64,000 bases of DNA from Flavobacterium sp. TAB 87 (GTDB lineage Bacteria > Bacteroidota > Bacteroidia > Flavobacteriales > Flavobacteriaceae). The first letter of the stretch is position 1, and each line of letters opens with the position of its first letter. Under the pieces are notes generated by a model. It did no database searches. It worked only from the letters and a program-made list of their open reading frames with translations, and was not told the origin of the DNA. The DNA is taken from the NCBI RefSeq assembly GCF_001529295.1, contig NZ_LLWK01000035.1:124001-188000 (forward strand). The letters run 5' to 3'. This document shows positions 27,445-36,325 of the stretch, one piece after another. The position numbers and the translations under genes are program-made.

Positions 27445-30400
27445 ATGTACCTCAATTGTCATTCTTTTCATTCGTTGCGCTACGGCACTATTCCGCTTCA
27501 AGACCTCATCAGTCAAGCGGTAAATTGTGGCGTAAAAACAATGGCGTTGACTGATATTAATACCGTAACCGGAATATATGATTTTATAAAAGGTTGCGAA
27601 CTAGTGGGAATAAAACCTCTGGTAGGAATAGAATTTCGTTCTGAACAGCAATTGCGTTACATTGGTTTGGCTAAAAATGCCAGCGGATTAGCCGAAATGA
27701 ATCGCTTCTTGACCAAACACAATTTTAGCGGAGCACCTTTGCCAATAATTGCTCCCGAATTCAAGTCCGTTTTTATTATTTATCCTTTAGAAAAAGCACC
27801 TGAAACATTACGGGAAAATGAATTTATAGGAATGACACCCGAAGATTTACCCAAACTTTTTCATCTGAAATACCAAAGTAGAAAAGCACAAATGGTGGTT
27901 CTAAAACCAGTGACTTTTAGAACTAAAAAAGAGTACAATTTGCATAAAATATTAAGAGCAATTGACACCAACTCTCTTTTGTCTAAACTTACTGAAAGTG
28001 ATTATTGCAAACTTTCTGAAGTGATGGTTCCGCTCGACTCAGTTTTAGAAACCTACGAAAATTATCCAGAACTGATTGCCAATACCGAACGAATTAGTGC
28101 GGAATGCAATTTTAACTACGATTTTAAAACACCCAAAAACAAAAAATTCTATACCGCCAATCGCAAAACTGACTTGGCATTGTTAACTACTTTGGCGCAT
28201 CAAGGATTGATTTGGCGTTATGGTGCCAATAATATTCCTGCTCAAGAAAGAGTTGAAAAAGAGTTAAAAGTAATTGATGAATTGCAGTTTAGCGGTTATT
28301 TTTTAATCACTTGGGATATTATTCGCTACAGCAACAGCCGCGGATTCATGCACATTGGACGTGGCAGCGGCGCCAATAGCATCATCGCTTATTGTTTGGG
28401 CATTACTGATATTTGCCCGCTAGAACTCGACTTGTATTTTGAACGATTCTTGAATATCAATCGCAAAAGTCCGCCCGATTTTGATATTGATTGGAGTTGG
28501 AAAGAGCGTGATACTATTTTAGAATATATTTTTAACCGTTACGGCTATGAAAATGTGGCTTTTTGCGGCACCAATGTCGAATTTAAATACCGTTCGATCT
28601 TTAGAGAAGTAGGCAAAGTATTCGGACTTCCGAAAGAGGAACTCGACAAATTGGCCAAAAATCCCATGAATTTACACGAAAGTAATTCGGTTGTAAAATA
28701 CGTACAAGAATACGGGATGTTATTAGAGAAATATCCCAACCAACGGAGCATGCACTCCTGTGGTATTATCATTTCTGAAGAACCAATCACCAACTACACG
28801 CCTTTAGAAATGCCGCCGAAAGGGTTTCCTATTGTGCTTTTTGACATGCACGTCGCTGAAGATATTGGTTTTGAAAAGTTCGATATTTTAAGCCAACGCG
28901 GTATTGGACATATTGATGACACCGTAAAACTAATCGAGAAAAACAGGGGAATTCGCGTCAATATTAGAGATACTTCGCTTTCTAAAAATGAAGCTTTGTG
29001 CAATATTTTTTTAGCACAAGGCAAAACGATTGGTTGTTTTTATATCGAAAGTCCTGCGATGCGTGGTTTGTTGCGCCGTTTGAGTTGCGACAATTACAAA
29101 GTTTTGGTTGCCGCTTCTTCGATCATTCGTCCTGGAGTGGCGCAATCGGGTATGATGAAAGAATACATTTTCAGACACAACCATCCCACAAAATTTGAAT
29201 ATTTTCATAAAGTATTCGAAGAACAACTGGGCGAAACTTACGGCATTATGGTTTATCAGGAAGATGTGATCAAAATTGCCTTGCATTATGGTGGACTTCC
29301 CGCTGCCGATGGTGATATTCTGCGTCGGGCGATGAGTGGCAAGGGCCGTTCTTTGCAAGCTTTACAAAATGTAAAAGATAACTTTTTTGCGAGTTGTGCC
29401 CAAAAAGGGCATCCTGTAAAACTTAGTGAAGAAATTTACCGTCAGATTGAATCTTTTGCGGGCTATTCTTTTTGCAAAGCGCATTCGGCTTCTTATGCGG
29501 TAGAAAGTTACCAAAGTTTGTATCTAAAAGTCCATTATCCTGTAGAGTTTATGGTCGCTGTGATCAACAATCAAGGTGGTTTTTACAGAACCGAAGTCTA
29601 TGTACACGAAGCACGCATGGCGGGAGGAAAAATTGAAAATCCATGTGTGAATAATAGTGATTTAGAAACCACAGTTAGTGGAACTCTTATTTATTTAGGG
29701 TTTATGCAATTGATGGGTTTAGATTCTAAAATGACCTCGTTTATCGTTTCGGATCGTGCTAAAAACGGACTTTTTATTTCTTTAGAAGATTTCATCAATC
29801 GGATACCGATGGGAATTGAAGGAATCAAAGTTTTAATTTTTATCGGCGCTTTTCGTTTTACAACCAAAACCAAAAACCAACTTTTAGTAATCGCTAGTTT
29901 ACTGTTGAACAATTTTAAACCTGAGAATCGCAGTTTATTATTGATGCAAGAACCCGTAAAAGACTATAAACTCCCTACCCTAGAACGTTCTTTTTTTGAA
30001 GATGCTTTTGATGAAATAGAACTTTTGAGTTTTCCTGTTTCTTGTAGTCCTTTTGATCTATTACAAACCACACATCGCGGCGATATTATGGCAAAAGATT
30101 TGATTTTACACCATAAAAAACAAGTGCGCATGCTGGCTTATCTTATTTCTAGAAAACACGTTCCTACCAAAAGGGGTGCGATGTATTTTGGCACTTGGAT
30201 CGATCATGAAGGTTCATATTTTGACACTGTCCATTTTCCAGATAATTTAGTGCATTATCCATTTCAAGGAGGTGGCTGTTATTTGCTTCTGGGAACAGTC
30301 GAAGTTGATTATCATTTTCCAACGGTTACTATAAATAAAATGGCGAAAATGCCTTTTATTGCCGATCCGAGGTACAGTAATTCTGAAGACCATCAATTTA

Positions 30401-30501
30401 AAACCCAACAAAAACTAAAAGAAGATGTAAGTAATACACAAAGAGCGCCGTATCCGCAAGAGCATGAAATTGGATTGCCAAGATATAAAATGAAAGTATA
30501 G
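27445..30501 (+). CDS. dnaE2: DnaE2-like DNA polymerase III alpha subunit
   Basis: A 1018-residue C-family polymerase, shorter than replicative DnaE (about 1150-1500 in this phylum). The N-terminal PHP domain is degenerate. The metal site that is usually HxHSxxS reads NCHSFHS (4-10), and the usual TDHG reads TDIN, so PHP-linked proofreading is probably lost. The polymerase core has SGYFLITWDI, GRGSGANSIIAYCLGI, PDFDID (344-349, catalytic Asp pair) and GYSFCKAHSASYA. A C-terminal OB fold (about 895-980) is present. It is 15 bp after dinB. Polymerases of this type, cotranscribed with Y-family enzymes, do error-prone bypass in other phyla. ImuA and ImuB are absent, and DinB takes their place here. 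Confidence 0.88.
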   Translation: MYLNCHSFHSLRYGTIPLQDLISQAVNCGVKTMALTDINTVTGIYDFIKGCELVGIKPLVGIEFRSEQQLRYIGLAKNASGLAEMNRFLTKHNFSGAPLPIIAPEFKSVFIIYPLEKAPETLRENEFIGMTPEDLPKLFHLKYQSRKAQMVVLKPVTFRTKKEYNLHKILRAIDTNSLLSKLTESDYCKLSEVMVPLDSVLETYENYPELIANTERISAECNFNYDFKTPKNKKFYTANRKTDLALLTTLAHQGLIWRYGANNIPAQERVEKELKVIDELQFSGYFLITWDIIRYSNSRGFMHIGRGSGANSIIAYCLGITDICPLELDLYFERFLNINRKSPPDFDIDWSWKERDTILEYIFNRYGYENVAFCGTNVEFKYRSIFREVGKVFGLPKEELDKLAKNPMNLHESNSVVKYVQEYGMLLEKYPNQRSMHSCGIIISEEPITNYTPLEMPPKGFPIVLFDMHVAEDIGFEKFDILSQRGIGHIDDTVKLIEKNRGIRVNIRDTSLSKNEALCNIFLAQGKTIGCFYIESPAMRGLLRRLSCDNYKVLVAASSIIRPGVAQSGMMKEYIFRHNHPTKFEYFHKVFEEQLGETYGIMVYQEDVIKIALHYGGLPAADGDILRRAMSGKGRSLQALQNVKDNFFASCAQKGHPVKLSEEIYRQIESFAGYSFCKAHSASYAVESYQSLYLKVHYPVEFMVAVINNQGGFYRTEVYVHEARMAGGKIENPCVNNSDLETTVSGTLIYLGFMQLMGLDSKMTSFIVSDRAKNGLFISLEDFINRIPMGIEGIKVLIFIGAFRFTTKTKNQLLVIASLLLNNFKPENRSLLLMQEPVKDYKLPTLERSFFEDAFDEIELLSFPVSCSPFDLLQTTHRGDIMAKDLILHHKKQVRMLAYLISRKHVPTKRGAMYFGTWIDHEGSYFDTVHFPDNLVHYPFQGGGCYLLLGTVEVDYHFPTVTINKMAKMPFIADPRYSNSEDHQFKTQQKLKEDVSNTQRAPYPQEHEIGLPRYKMKV

Positions 30502-30572
30502 ATGTACTTCTAGCTAAATTATTTTATACAGAAATCGTAAGTGTTTAAAATTAATCTTTAAAGAAAAAAGTA

Positions 30573-31244
30573 ATGCAATTATTTAACGATACAGCACTTT
30601 TTACTTCAGGTACAAAAGGTACAGTAACATTTGATTTGCCAGATGCTGAGTTACTATTGATCGATAATTTTTTTAGTAAAGACGAAGCGGATTATTATTA
30701 CGAACAAATGCTACATCAAACCAAATGGAAAGCATACGAAATGACGCTATTCGAAAAAAACGTAACAGCTCCCAGAATGATTGCGTGGTACGAAGACAAG
30801 AATAATATAGATTGCAATACCGAAGTTTCCGATTGGACTCCCGAATTGCTCACTATTAGAAAACGGGTCGAAGACCAAACGGCAGTTGCGTTCAATAGTG
30901 TACTGCTAAATTTGTACAGAGATGGTAACGATGGCGTGGCTTGGCACAGCGACAAAGAACACAATTCGGGCAAAAACCCCACAATTGCATCGGTGACTTT
31001 TGGAGAAACACGGCTGTTTCGTTTGCGGCATAAATTTAACAAAGACCAAAAACAAGTTGAAATTCCGTTGCATCACGGTTCTTTTCTTTTAATGTCGGGA
31101 ACAACAAACAGTTTTTGGCAGCATCAAGTTCCCAAAACAGCGCGAGAAGTCTTACCAAGAATTAATTTAACATTTAGACAAACCAATAGAAATTTACAGC
31201 AATCAAAAATGCAACATTTAGATCAAACCATGAAGTTATACTAA
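30573..31244 (+). CDS. alkB: AlkB-type 2-oxoglutarate/Fe(II) dioxygenase
   Basis: This 223-residue enzyme oxidatively removes alkyl groups from N1-A/N3-C in DNA or RNA. Iron ligands are His125 and Asp127 in AWHSDKEH and His184 in WQHQVPK. The 2-oxoglutarate arginines are Arg196 and Arg202 in PRINLTFR. The AlkB nucleotide-recognition lid is in the N-terminal third, with APRMIAWYED, as in human ALKBH2/3-like proteins. It is 71 bp downstream of dnaE2 on the same strand, so it may share the damage-responsive transcript. An own promoter in the gap is not excluded. Confidence 0.93.
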   Translation: MQLFNDTALFTSGTKGTVTFDLPDAELLLIDNFFSKDEADYYYEQMLHQTKWKAYEMTLFEKNVTAPRMIAWYEDKNNIDCNTEVSDWTPELLTIRKRVEDQTAVAFNSVLLNLYRDGNDGVAWHSDKEHNSGKNPTIASVTFGETRLFRLRHKFNKDQKQVEIPLHHGSFLLMSGTTNSFWQHQVPKTAREVLPRINLTFRQTNRNLQQSKMQHLDQTMKLY

Positions 31245-31527
31245 AATTTAGTCCATTATAAATTTTAATAAAGTAAGTTTAATTTTGCGAATCAAAGCTT
31301 TATATCGCTAAAACTAGGTTATAAATAAAATTAGAACTAGGAGTTAAAGTAACAAATACTTCCTTCTAAAACTTTAAAAAAACATTAAAATAAACTTTTT
31401 AAACACAAAAATGACTTGATAAATAACCCTTAACGGAGAAAAGGAATTGTTGTTGATTCTTTTCCGTAGGCAGCAGCTTTCTTTTTCACTACTTTTGAAA
31501 ACTTTTTCACACCAATTTATTACTACA

Positions 31528-31995
31528 ATGGCATACTCAAATACAGATTTAACGCGATTTTTAGAGGCTCAAAACAAAATGTATCTTAATGCTTTGGCAG
31601 AACTTACCAAAGGAAAAAAAGAAACGCATTGGATGTGGTTTATCTTTCCTCAAATCAAAGGACTGGGATCGAGCGATACTTCTGTTCTTTACGCTATTGC
31701 AAACGTAAAAGAAGCAGAAGCATTTTTAGCACACCCTATTTTAGGCAAGCATTTTATAGAGATTTCAGAATTACTATTGACTTTAAAAAGAAAATCAGCA
31801 GAAGGTATTTTTGGAGATTTAAATGCTCGAAAGTTACGTTCTTCTATGACACTTTTTAGTGTTTTAGAAAATACGCATCCTATTTTTCAGGAAATCTTAG
31901 ATGCATTTTTCTCTGGTAATTTAGACTCTAAAACTTTGTCAATAATCGAAAGTGAACAAACCGAAGCTATTCCGACCGAAACTGCCGAATTTTAA
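31528..31995 (+). CDS. DUF1810 family protein
   Basis: A 155-residue cytosolic protein started at the ATG at 31528 (MAYSNTDLTRFLEAQNKMY); an upstream ATG at 31447 adds unlikely residues. The family hallmark is TKGKKETHWMWFIFPQIKGLG, followed by YAIANVKEAEAFLAHPILG and a helical C-terminus DLNARKLRSSMTLFS. All are characteristic of DUF1810 (calpastatin-like by a misleading old name). The biochemical role is unknown, although relatives often sit near DNA-repair or stress genes. The 283 bp upstream show no other gene. Confidence 0.88.
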   Translation: MAYSNTDLTRFLEAQNKMYLNALAELTKGKKETHWMWFIFPQIKGLGSSDTSVLYAIANVKEAEAFLAHPILGKHFIEISELLLTLKRKSAEGIFGDLNARKLRSSMTLFSVLENTHPIFQEILDAFFSGNLDSKTLSIIESEQTEAIPTETAEF

Positions 31996-32088
31996 AACAT
32001 AGATTCTGTCTTAAACATAAAACGATCGTTAAAAGTCACTATCTTTATTTTTATAAAAAAATATTAATTAGTTTAAAATATCACTCTT

Positions 32089-32919
32089 ATGAAATCATTT
32101 TTCCAAACATGCATGGCAATTACTTTATTTTTTACTCTTGCCGCTTGCGATGCAAAAATAAATAATGCCAAAACAGAAACTGCCAAAATTTATGGCAACT
32201 GCGAGAAGTGCGAAAAAACAATTGAAAAGGCAGGAAATTTAGATCAAATTGCCAAAGTAGATTGGAATTCGGATACCAAAATGGCAAGCATTACTTTCGA
32301 TTCAACTTTAACCAATAAAGAAGATGTTTTAAAACGCATTGCAATGTCTGGTTACGATAGCGAAGATCATTTGGCAACTGCCGAAGCATACAACAAATTG
32401 GCTGATTGTTGTCATTATGACCGTAATCCAAAAGCAGTGACAGAAACAGAAACTGCTGCAATAATGCCTATTGACGTGCTTGCAAAAGATAATCCGTTGG
32501 CTAGCGTTTATAGTTCGTATTTTGAGGTAAAAGATGCCCTGGTACAAACAGACGCTGCAACTTCTTCGGCGAAAGCTAAAAATTTAGTAACAGCAATCGA
32601 CGGTGTAAAAATAGATGCACTTTCAAAAGACGTACACGCCGTTTGGATGAAAGTAATGAAAGCTTTAAAATCGGATGCTGAGAAAATTGCAGCTACCAAA
32701 GATGTCGAGAAACAACGTGTTGCCTTTACTACTTTGTCTCCAAACATGTACAACTTGATGAAAGTGACTAAAAACACTACACCGGTTTATTACCAATATT
32801 GTCCAATGGCAAATAATAATAAAGGTGGCAATTGGTTGAGCACCGAAAAAGCGATCAAAAATCCATACTACGGCTCTAAAATGATGAGTTGTGGTGGTGT
32901 AAATGAGGTTATTCAGTAA
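32089..32919 (+). CDS. lipoprotein with HMA-like metal-binding domain and DUF3347 domain
   Basis: This 276-residue envelope lipoprotein has signal MKSFFQTCMAITLFFTLAA and lipobox Cys20. Residues about 35-100 resemble a heavy-metal-associated domain: IYGNCEKCEKTIEKAG with the CxxC pair, then VDWNSDTKMASITFDSTLTNKEDVLKRI...GYDSE. After a linker, about 130-276 is DUF3347, with VYSSYFEVKDALVQTDAATSSA and the C-terminal copper-type motif YCPMANNNKGGNWLS ... NPYYGSKMMSCG. Its position ahead of an HMA-AraC regulator, CopA and a multicopper oxidase makes a periplasmic copper carrier or scavenger the likely role. A strong terminator follows, so it is its own unit. Confidence 0.85.
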   Translation: MKSFFQTCMAITLFFTLAACDAKINNAKTETAKIYGNCEKCEKTIEKAGNLDQIAKVDWNSDTKMASITFDSTLTNKEDVLKRIAMSGYDSEDHLATAEAYNKLADCCHYDRNPKAVTETETAAIMPIDVLAKDNPLASVYSSYFEVKDALVQTDAATSSAKAKNLVTAIDGVKIDALSKDVHAVWMKVMKALKSDAEKIAATKDVEKQRVAFTTLSPNMYNLMKVTKNTTPVYYQYCPMANNNKGGNWLSTEKAIKNPYYGSKMMSCGGVNEVIQ

Positions 32920-32938
32920 ATTTTTATTAATAAAGTAG

Positions 32939-32997
32939 TAGCTTTTAGTTGCTGTTATTACAATTTTAATAGCGGCAATTAAAAGCTATTTTTTTTA
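32939..32997 (+). terminator. large hairpin terminator after DUF3347 gene
   Basis: TAGCTTTTAGTTGCTGTTATT (32939-32959) pairs with the complementary arm 32968-32988 with two mismatches, and a T8 run follows. Confidence 0.8.
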
Positions 32998-33054
32998 AGT
33001 GTCTTCTTACTACACATTTTCTAATTTTTAAATTATAAATAAAATCTCCAGTAC

Positions 33055-33615
33055 ATGAAACTATTTATTAAAAATATGGTGTGCGACCGCTGCAAAACGG
33101 CGGTACAATCGGAGTTAGAAAAACTCGGATTGCATCCTATTTTGGTTGAATTGGGAGAAATAGAATTAAAAGAAGACACCATTGATACTGTAAAATCAGA
33201 ATTAATACATACTTTAAGTACGCTGGGTTTTGAATTATTGGATGATAAAAAAAGTAAAACCATTGATAAAATAAAAACGTTGATAATAGATTTGGTTCAC
33301 CATAAAAAAGACCAACTATCAACTAACTTATCTCAATTTTTAGCTGACGAAATTCAGCAAGACTACAGCACCTTAACTGCCCTTTTTTCGGAAGTTGAAG
33401 GAACAACAATAGAAAAGTTTTTGATAGCTCAAAAAATAGAAAAAGTAAAAGAACTACTGGTATACGACGAGCTTACCTTAAGTCAAATTGCTTTTCAATT
33501 GCATTACAGCAATGTTTCTCATTTAAGCAATCAATTCAAAAAAGTAACTGGTTTTTCTCCAACATACTTTAAGAATCTCAAAAAGAAAAATAGGCTTCAA
33601 ATAGATACGTTGTAA
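33055..33615 (+). CDS. HMA-AraC fusion regulator, likely copper sensor
   Basis: This 186-residue regulator has an unusual layout. Residues 1-65 look like a heavy-metal-associated domain with CxxC in KNMVCDRCKTAVQSELE. Residues about 95-180 are an AraC/XylS helix-turn-helix domain: FLIAQKIEKVKELLVYDELTLSQIAFQLHYSNVSHLSNQFKKVTGFSPTYFK is its core, ending LKKKNR. A metal-binding N-terminus on an AraC DNA-binding domain suggests Cu(I)/metal-controlled transcription, an alternative to CueR and CopY. Downstream CopA is 196 bp away behind a promoter with a 15-bp palindrome. The second AraC helix (SNVSHLSNQFK) is normal. The metal and its effect are inference. Confidence 0.85.
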   Translation: MKLFIKNMVCDRCKTAVQSELEKLGLHPILVELGEIELKEDTIDTVKSELIHTLSTLGFELLDDKKSKTIDKIKTLIIDLVHHKKDQLSTNLSQFLADEIQQDYSTLTALFSEVEGTTIEKFLIAQKIEKVKELLVYDELTLSQIAFQLHYSNVSHLSNQFKKVTGFSPTYFKNLKKKNRLQIDTL

Positions 33616-33739
33616 ATCTTACAAATGGTATCTAAAATTCTACAATAGTTTAACTGCATTTATTAGTTAAATTTGTAACACTAATGTGAATCAAAGGTAA
33701 AAATCGACCTTACTTATCAGAAAACAAACCTGTTACGTT

Positions 33740-33770
33740 TTGAAATAACAAATAATTTATTTGAAATTTG
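33740..33770 (+). promoter_or_regulatory. candidate promoter of the copA-oxidase operon with central palindrome
   Basis: TTG (33740-33742), 20-nt spacer, GAAATTTG (33763-33770, one mismatch to TAnnTTTG). Between the boxes is the inverted repeat CAAATAA-T-TTATTTG (33749-33763). A regulator bound there would act on promoter opening, as MerR- or AraC-type activators do. Confidence 0.4.
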
Positions 33771-33811
33771 AAACGTTTTATTCGCGTTACTAATCTTAAA
33801 AAAGAAAAGTA

Positions 33812-36319
33812 ATGATACATCACTATCAAATAAGCGGCATGTCGTGCAACGGCTGCCGATCTAAAGTAGAGAAAACATTGAACACGATTGAAGGAGTTCA
33901 AGCAACGGTGACGCTAGACCCGCCTGCAGCCACAATCACTATGGACAAACACATTCCCATTGACGAGTTTCAAGAAGCGCTCTCGGCAGTTGGAGATTAT
34001 ACGATTACTTCAGAACACGAAAAACCTAAAAAATCATGTTGTTCGTCTACGCATGATCACGCTCCCGCAAAAACTACAAAACACAAAGTAGCAGAAGGCA
34101 AATATTACTGCCCTATGTTTTGTGAAGGGGACAAAGTATATGACAAAGCTGGAGATTGTCCAGTTTGCGGAATGGATTTAGTGCAACAACCCGTTCTGAA
34201 TCAAACGCAACAGTACACTTGTCCGATGCATCCTGAAATTATAACTGATGCTCCCGGAAGTTGCCCGATTTGCGGAATGGATTTGGTTCCCATGCAACCG
34301 TCAGCAAGCGAAGACAATAAAACATACAAAGATTTACTGAAGAAGTTTAAAATTGCCGTTTTATTTACGCTCCCAATTTTTATTATCGCGATGAGCGAAA
34401 TGATTCCGAACAATCCTCTGGAAAAATTACTATCTATTCCGAACTGGAATTGGGTACAATTTGTATTATCTATTCCCGTTGTTTTTTATGCGGGTTGGAT
34501 GTTTTTTAGACGCGCATGGAAATCGATTGTGACGCTCAATTTAAATATGTTCACCCTTATCGGAATTGGAACAAGTGTGGCTTTTATTTTTAGCGTAATC
34601 GGAATGTTCTTTCCAGAACTTTTTCCAGACGAATTTAAAACCCATCACGGTACGATCCACTTATATTTTGAAGCAGCAACCGTTATTTTGACGCTTGTTT
34701 TATTAGGACAATTGATGGAAGCGAAAGCGCACAGTCAAACCAGTGGCGCCATAAAAGCACTTTTGAAATTAGCGCCAACAGATGCCACTTTAGTACAAGA
34801 TGGAAAAGACCAAACGATCTCTATTCACGATATCAAAAAAGACGATTTATTGCGTGTAAAACCAGGTGAAAAAATTCCGGTTGATGGAAAAATAAAAACT
34901 GGAAGCAGTCACGTTGATGAATCAATGATTACGGGAGAACCAATTCCTGTAGATAAAGCGGAAGGAGACTCAGTAAGTGCGGGAACGATAAATGGCAATA
35001 AATCATTTGTGATGGTTGCAGAAAAAGTAGGTTCAGATACGTTGCTTGCCCAAATTGTACAAATGGTTACTGATGCAAGTCGTTCACGTGCACCGATTCA
35101 AAAATTAGCCGATACCATTGCTAAATATTTTGTACCCATTGTCATTTTAATTTCAATACTTACCTTTTTTATATGGTACTTATTCGGACCTGCTCCAAGT
35201 ATGGTTTATGGTTTTATAAATGCAGTTGCGGTATTAATTATTGCTTGTCCTTGTGCATTAGGTCTTGCCACACCTATGTCGGTTATGGTTGGTGTTGGTA
35301 AGGGCGCACAATCTGGTGTGCTGATCAAAAATGCAGAGGCCTTAGAAAACATGAATAAAGTAGATGTTTTGATCACGGATAAAACGGGAACTATCACCGA
35401 AGGAAAGCCTTCTGTAGAAAAGGTAGTTGCCTTTCAGGAAGGTCCAACTGATGACTTGCTTCATAAAATTGCATCGCTCAATCAATCAAGCGAGCATCCT
35501 TTGGCGGAAGCCGTGGTTAATTTTGCCAAAGACAAAAAAATGGAGTTAACCGATGTTCAGAATTTTGAAAATTTTTCTGGCAAAGGTGTTGTCGGTACAA
35601 TTGCCAATGATAAAATTGCTCTTGGAAATGATAAATTGATGGAACAGTTGCAAATTTCACTTACAGCTGAGCAAAAAGAACAAGTTGCCGCCGAGCAAAA
35701 ACAAGGTAAAACGGTTTCATATATAGGTATTAATGCTACTGCAGTTGGTTTTGTAACCATTACTGATGCTATTAAAAAGACCAGCGTAGCTGCGATAAAA
35801 ACATTACAAGATCAAGGTGTCGAAGTTATTATGCTAACGGGTGATAATGAAAATACGGCCAAAGCCGTGGCAGATCAATTGCATTTGACCGACTTTAAAG
35901 CAGGGTTTCTACCACAAGACAAACTGGAGTTTATTAAAAAATTACAAGCCCAAGGAAAAGTGGTCGCGATGGCTGGTGACGGAATAAACGATGCTCCTGC
36001 CCTTGCGCAAGCCGATATAGGAATAGCAATGGGAACAGGAACAGACGTTGCCATAGAAAGTGCCAAAATAACTTTGGTCAAAGGTGACTTGCAAGGAATT
36101 GTGAAAGCCAAAAACCTAAGTCATGCAGTGATGAAAAACATTAAGCAAAACTTATTTTTTGCCTTTATATACAATATTTTGGGCGTACCTATTGCAGCGG
36201 GAATTTTATATCCGTTTTTCGGAATTTTATTATCTCCAATGATTGCTGCCGTTGCCATGAGTTTCAGTTCAGTTTCGGTAATTGTTAATGCTTTGCGTTT
36301 GCGTTCAGCTAAAATTTAA
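33812..36319 (+). CDS. copA: copper-exporting P1B-type ATPase
   Basis: This 835-residue inner-membrane pump exports Cu(I). An N-terminal HMA domain carries [14 protein letters not shown] (Cys12, Cys15). Two HMBD-type metal-binding domains follow at about 95-165: [24 protein letters not shown] and [22 protein letters not shown]. The pump core has the metal-site motif [10 protein letters not shown], the phosphorylated Asp in DKTGTITEG, the TGE loop in MITGEPIPV, the HP locus [10 protein letters not shown], and [10 protein letters not shown]. Eight membrane helices fit the P1B topology. It is 6 bp upstream of the multicopper oxidase, so they form an operon under the HMA-AraC gene. Length is above E. 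coli CopA-like cores because of the extra domains. Confidence 0.95.
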   Translation: MIHHYQISGMSCNGCRSKVEKTLNTIEGVQATVTLDPPAATITMDKHIPIDEFQEALSAVGDYTITSEHEKPKKSCCSSTHDHAPAKTTKHKVAEGKYYCPMFCEGDKVYDKAGDCPVCGMDLVQQPVLNQTQQYTCPMHPEIITDAPGSCPICGMDLVPMQPSASEDNKTYKDLLKKFKIAVLFTLPIFIIAMSEMIPNNPLEKLLSIPNWNWVQFVLSIPVVFYAGWMFFRRAWKSIVTLNLNMFTLIGIGTSVAFIFSVIGMFFPELFPDEFKTHHGTIHLYFEAATVILTLVLLGQLMEAKAHSQTSGAIKALLKLAPTDATLVQDGKDQTISIHDIKKDDLLRVKPGEKIPVDGKIKTGSSHVDESMITGEPIPVDKAEGDSVSAGTINGNKSFVMVAEKVGSDTLLAQIVQMVTDASRSRAPIQKLADTIAKYFVPIVILISILTFFIWYLFGPAPSMVYGFINAVAVLIIACPCALGLATPMSVMVGVGKGAQSGVLIKNAEALENMNKVDVLITDKTGTITEGKPSVEKVVAFQEGPTDDLLHKIASLNQSSEHPLAEAVVNFAKDKKMELTDVQNFENFSGKGVVGTIANDKIALGNDKLMEQLQISLTAEQKEQVAAEQKQGKTVSYIGINATAVGFVTITDAIKKTSVAAIKTLQDQGVEVIMLTGDNENTAKAVADQLHLTDFKAGFLPQDKLEFIKKLQAQGKVVAMAGDGINDAPALAQADIGIAMGTGTDVAIESAKITLVKGDLQGIVKAKNLSHAVMKNIKQNLFFAFIYNILGVPIAAGILYPFFGILLSPMIAAVAMSFSSVSVIVNALRLRSAKI

Positions 36320-36325
36320 AAAAAA

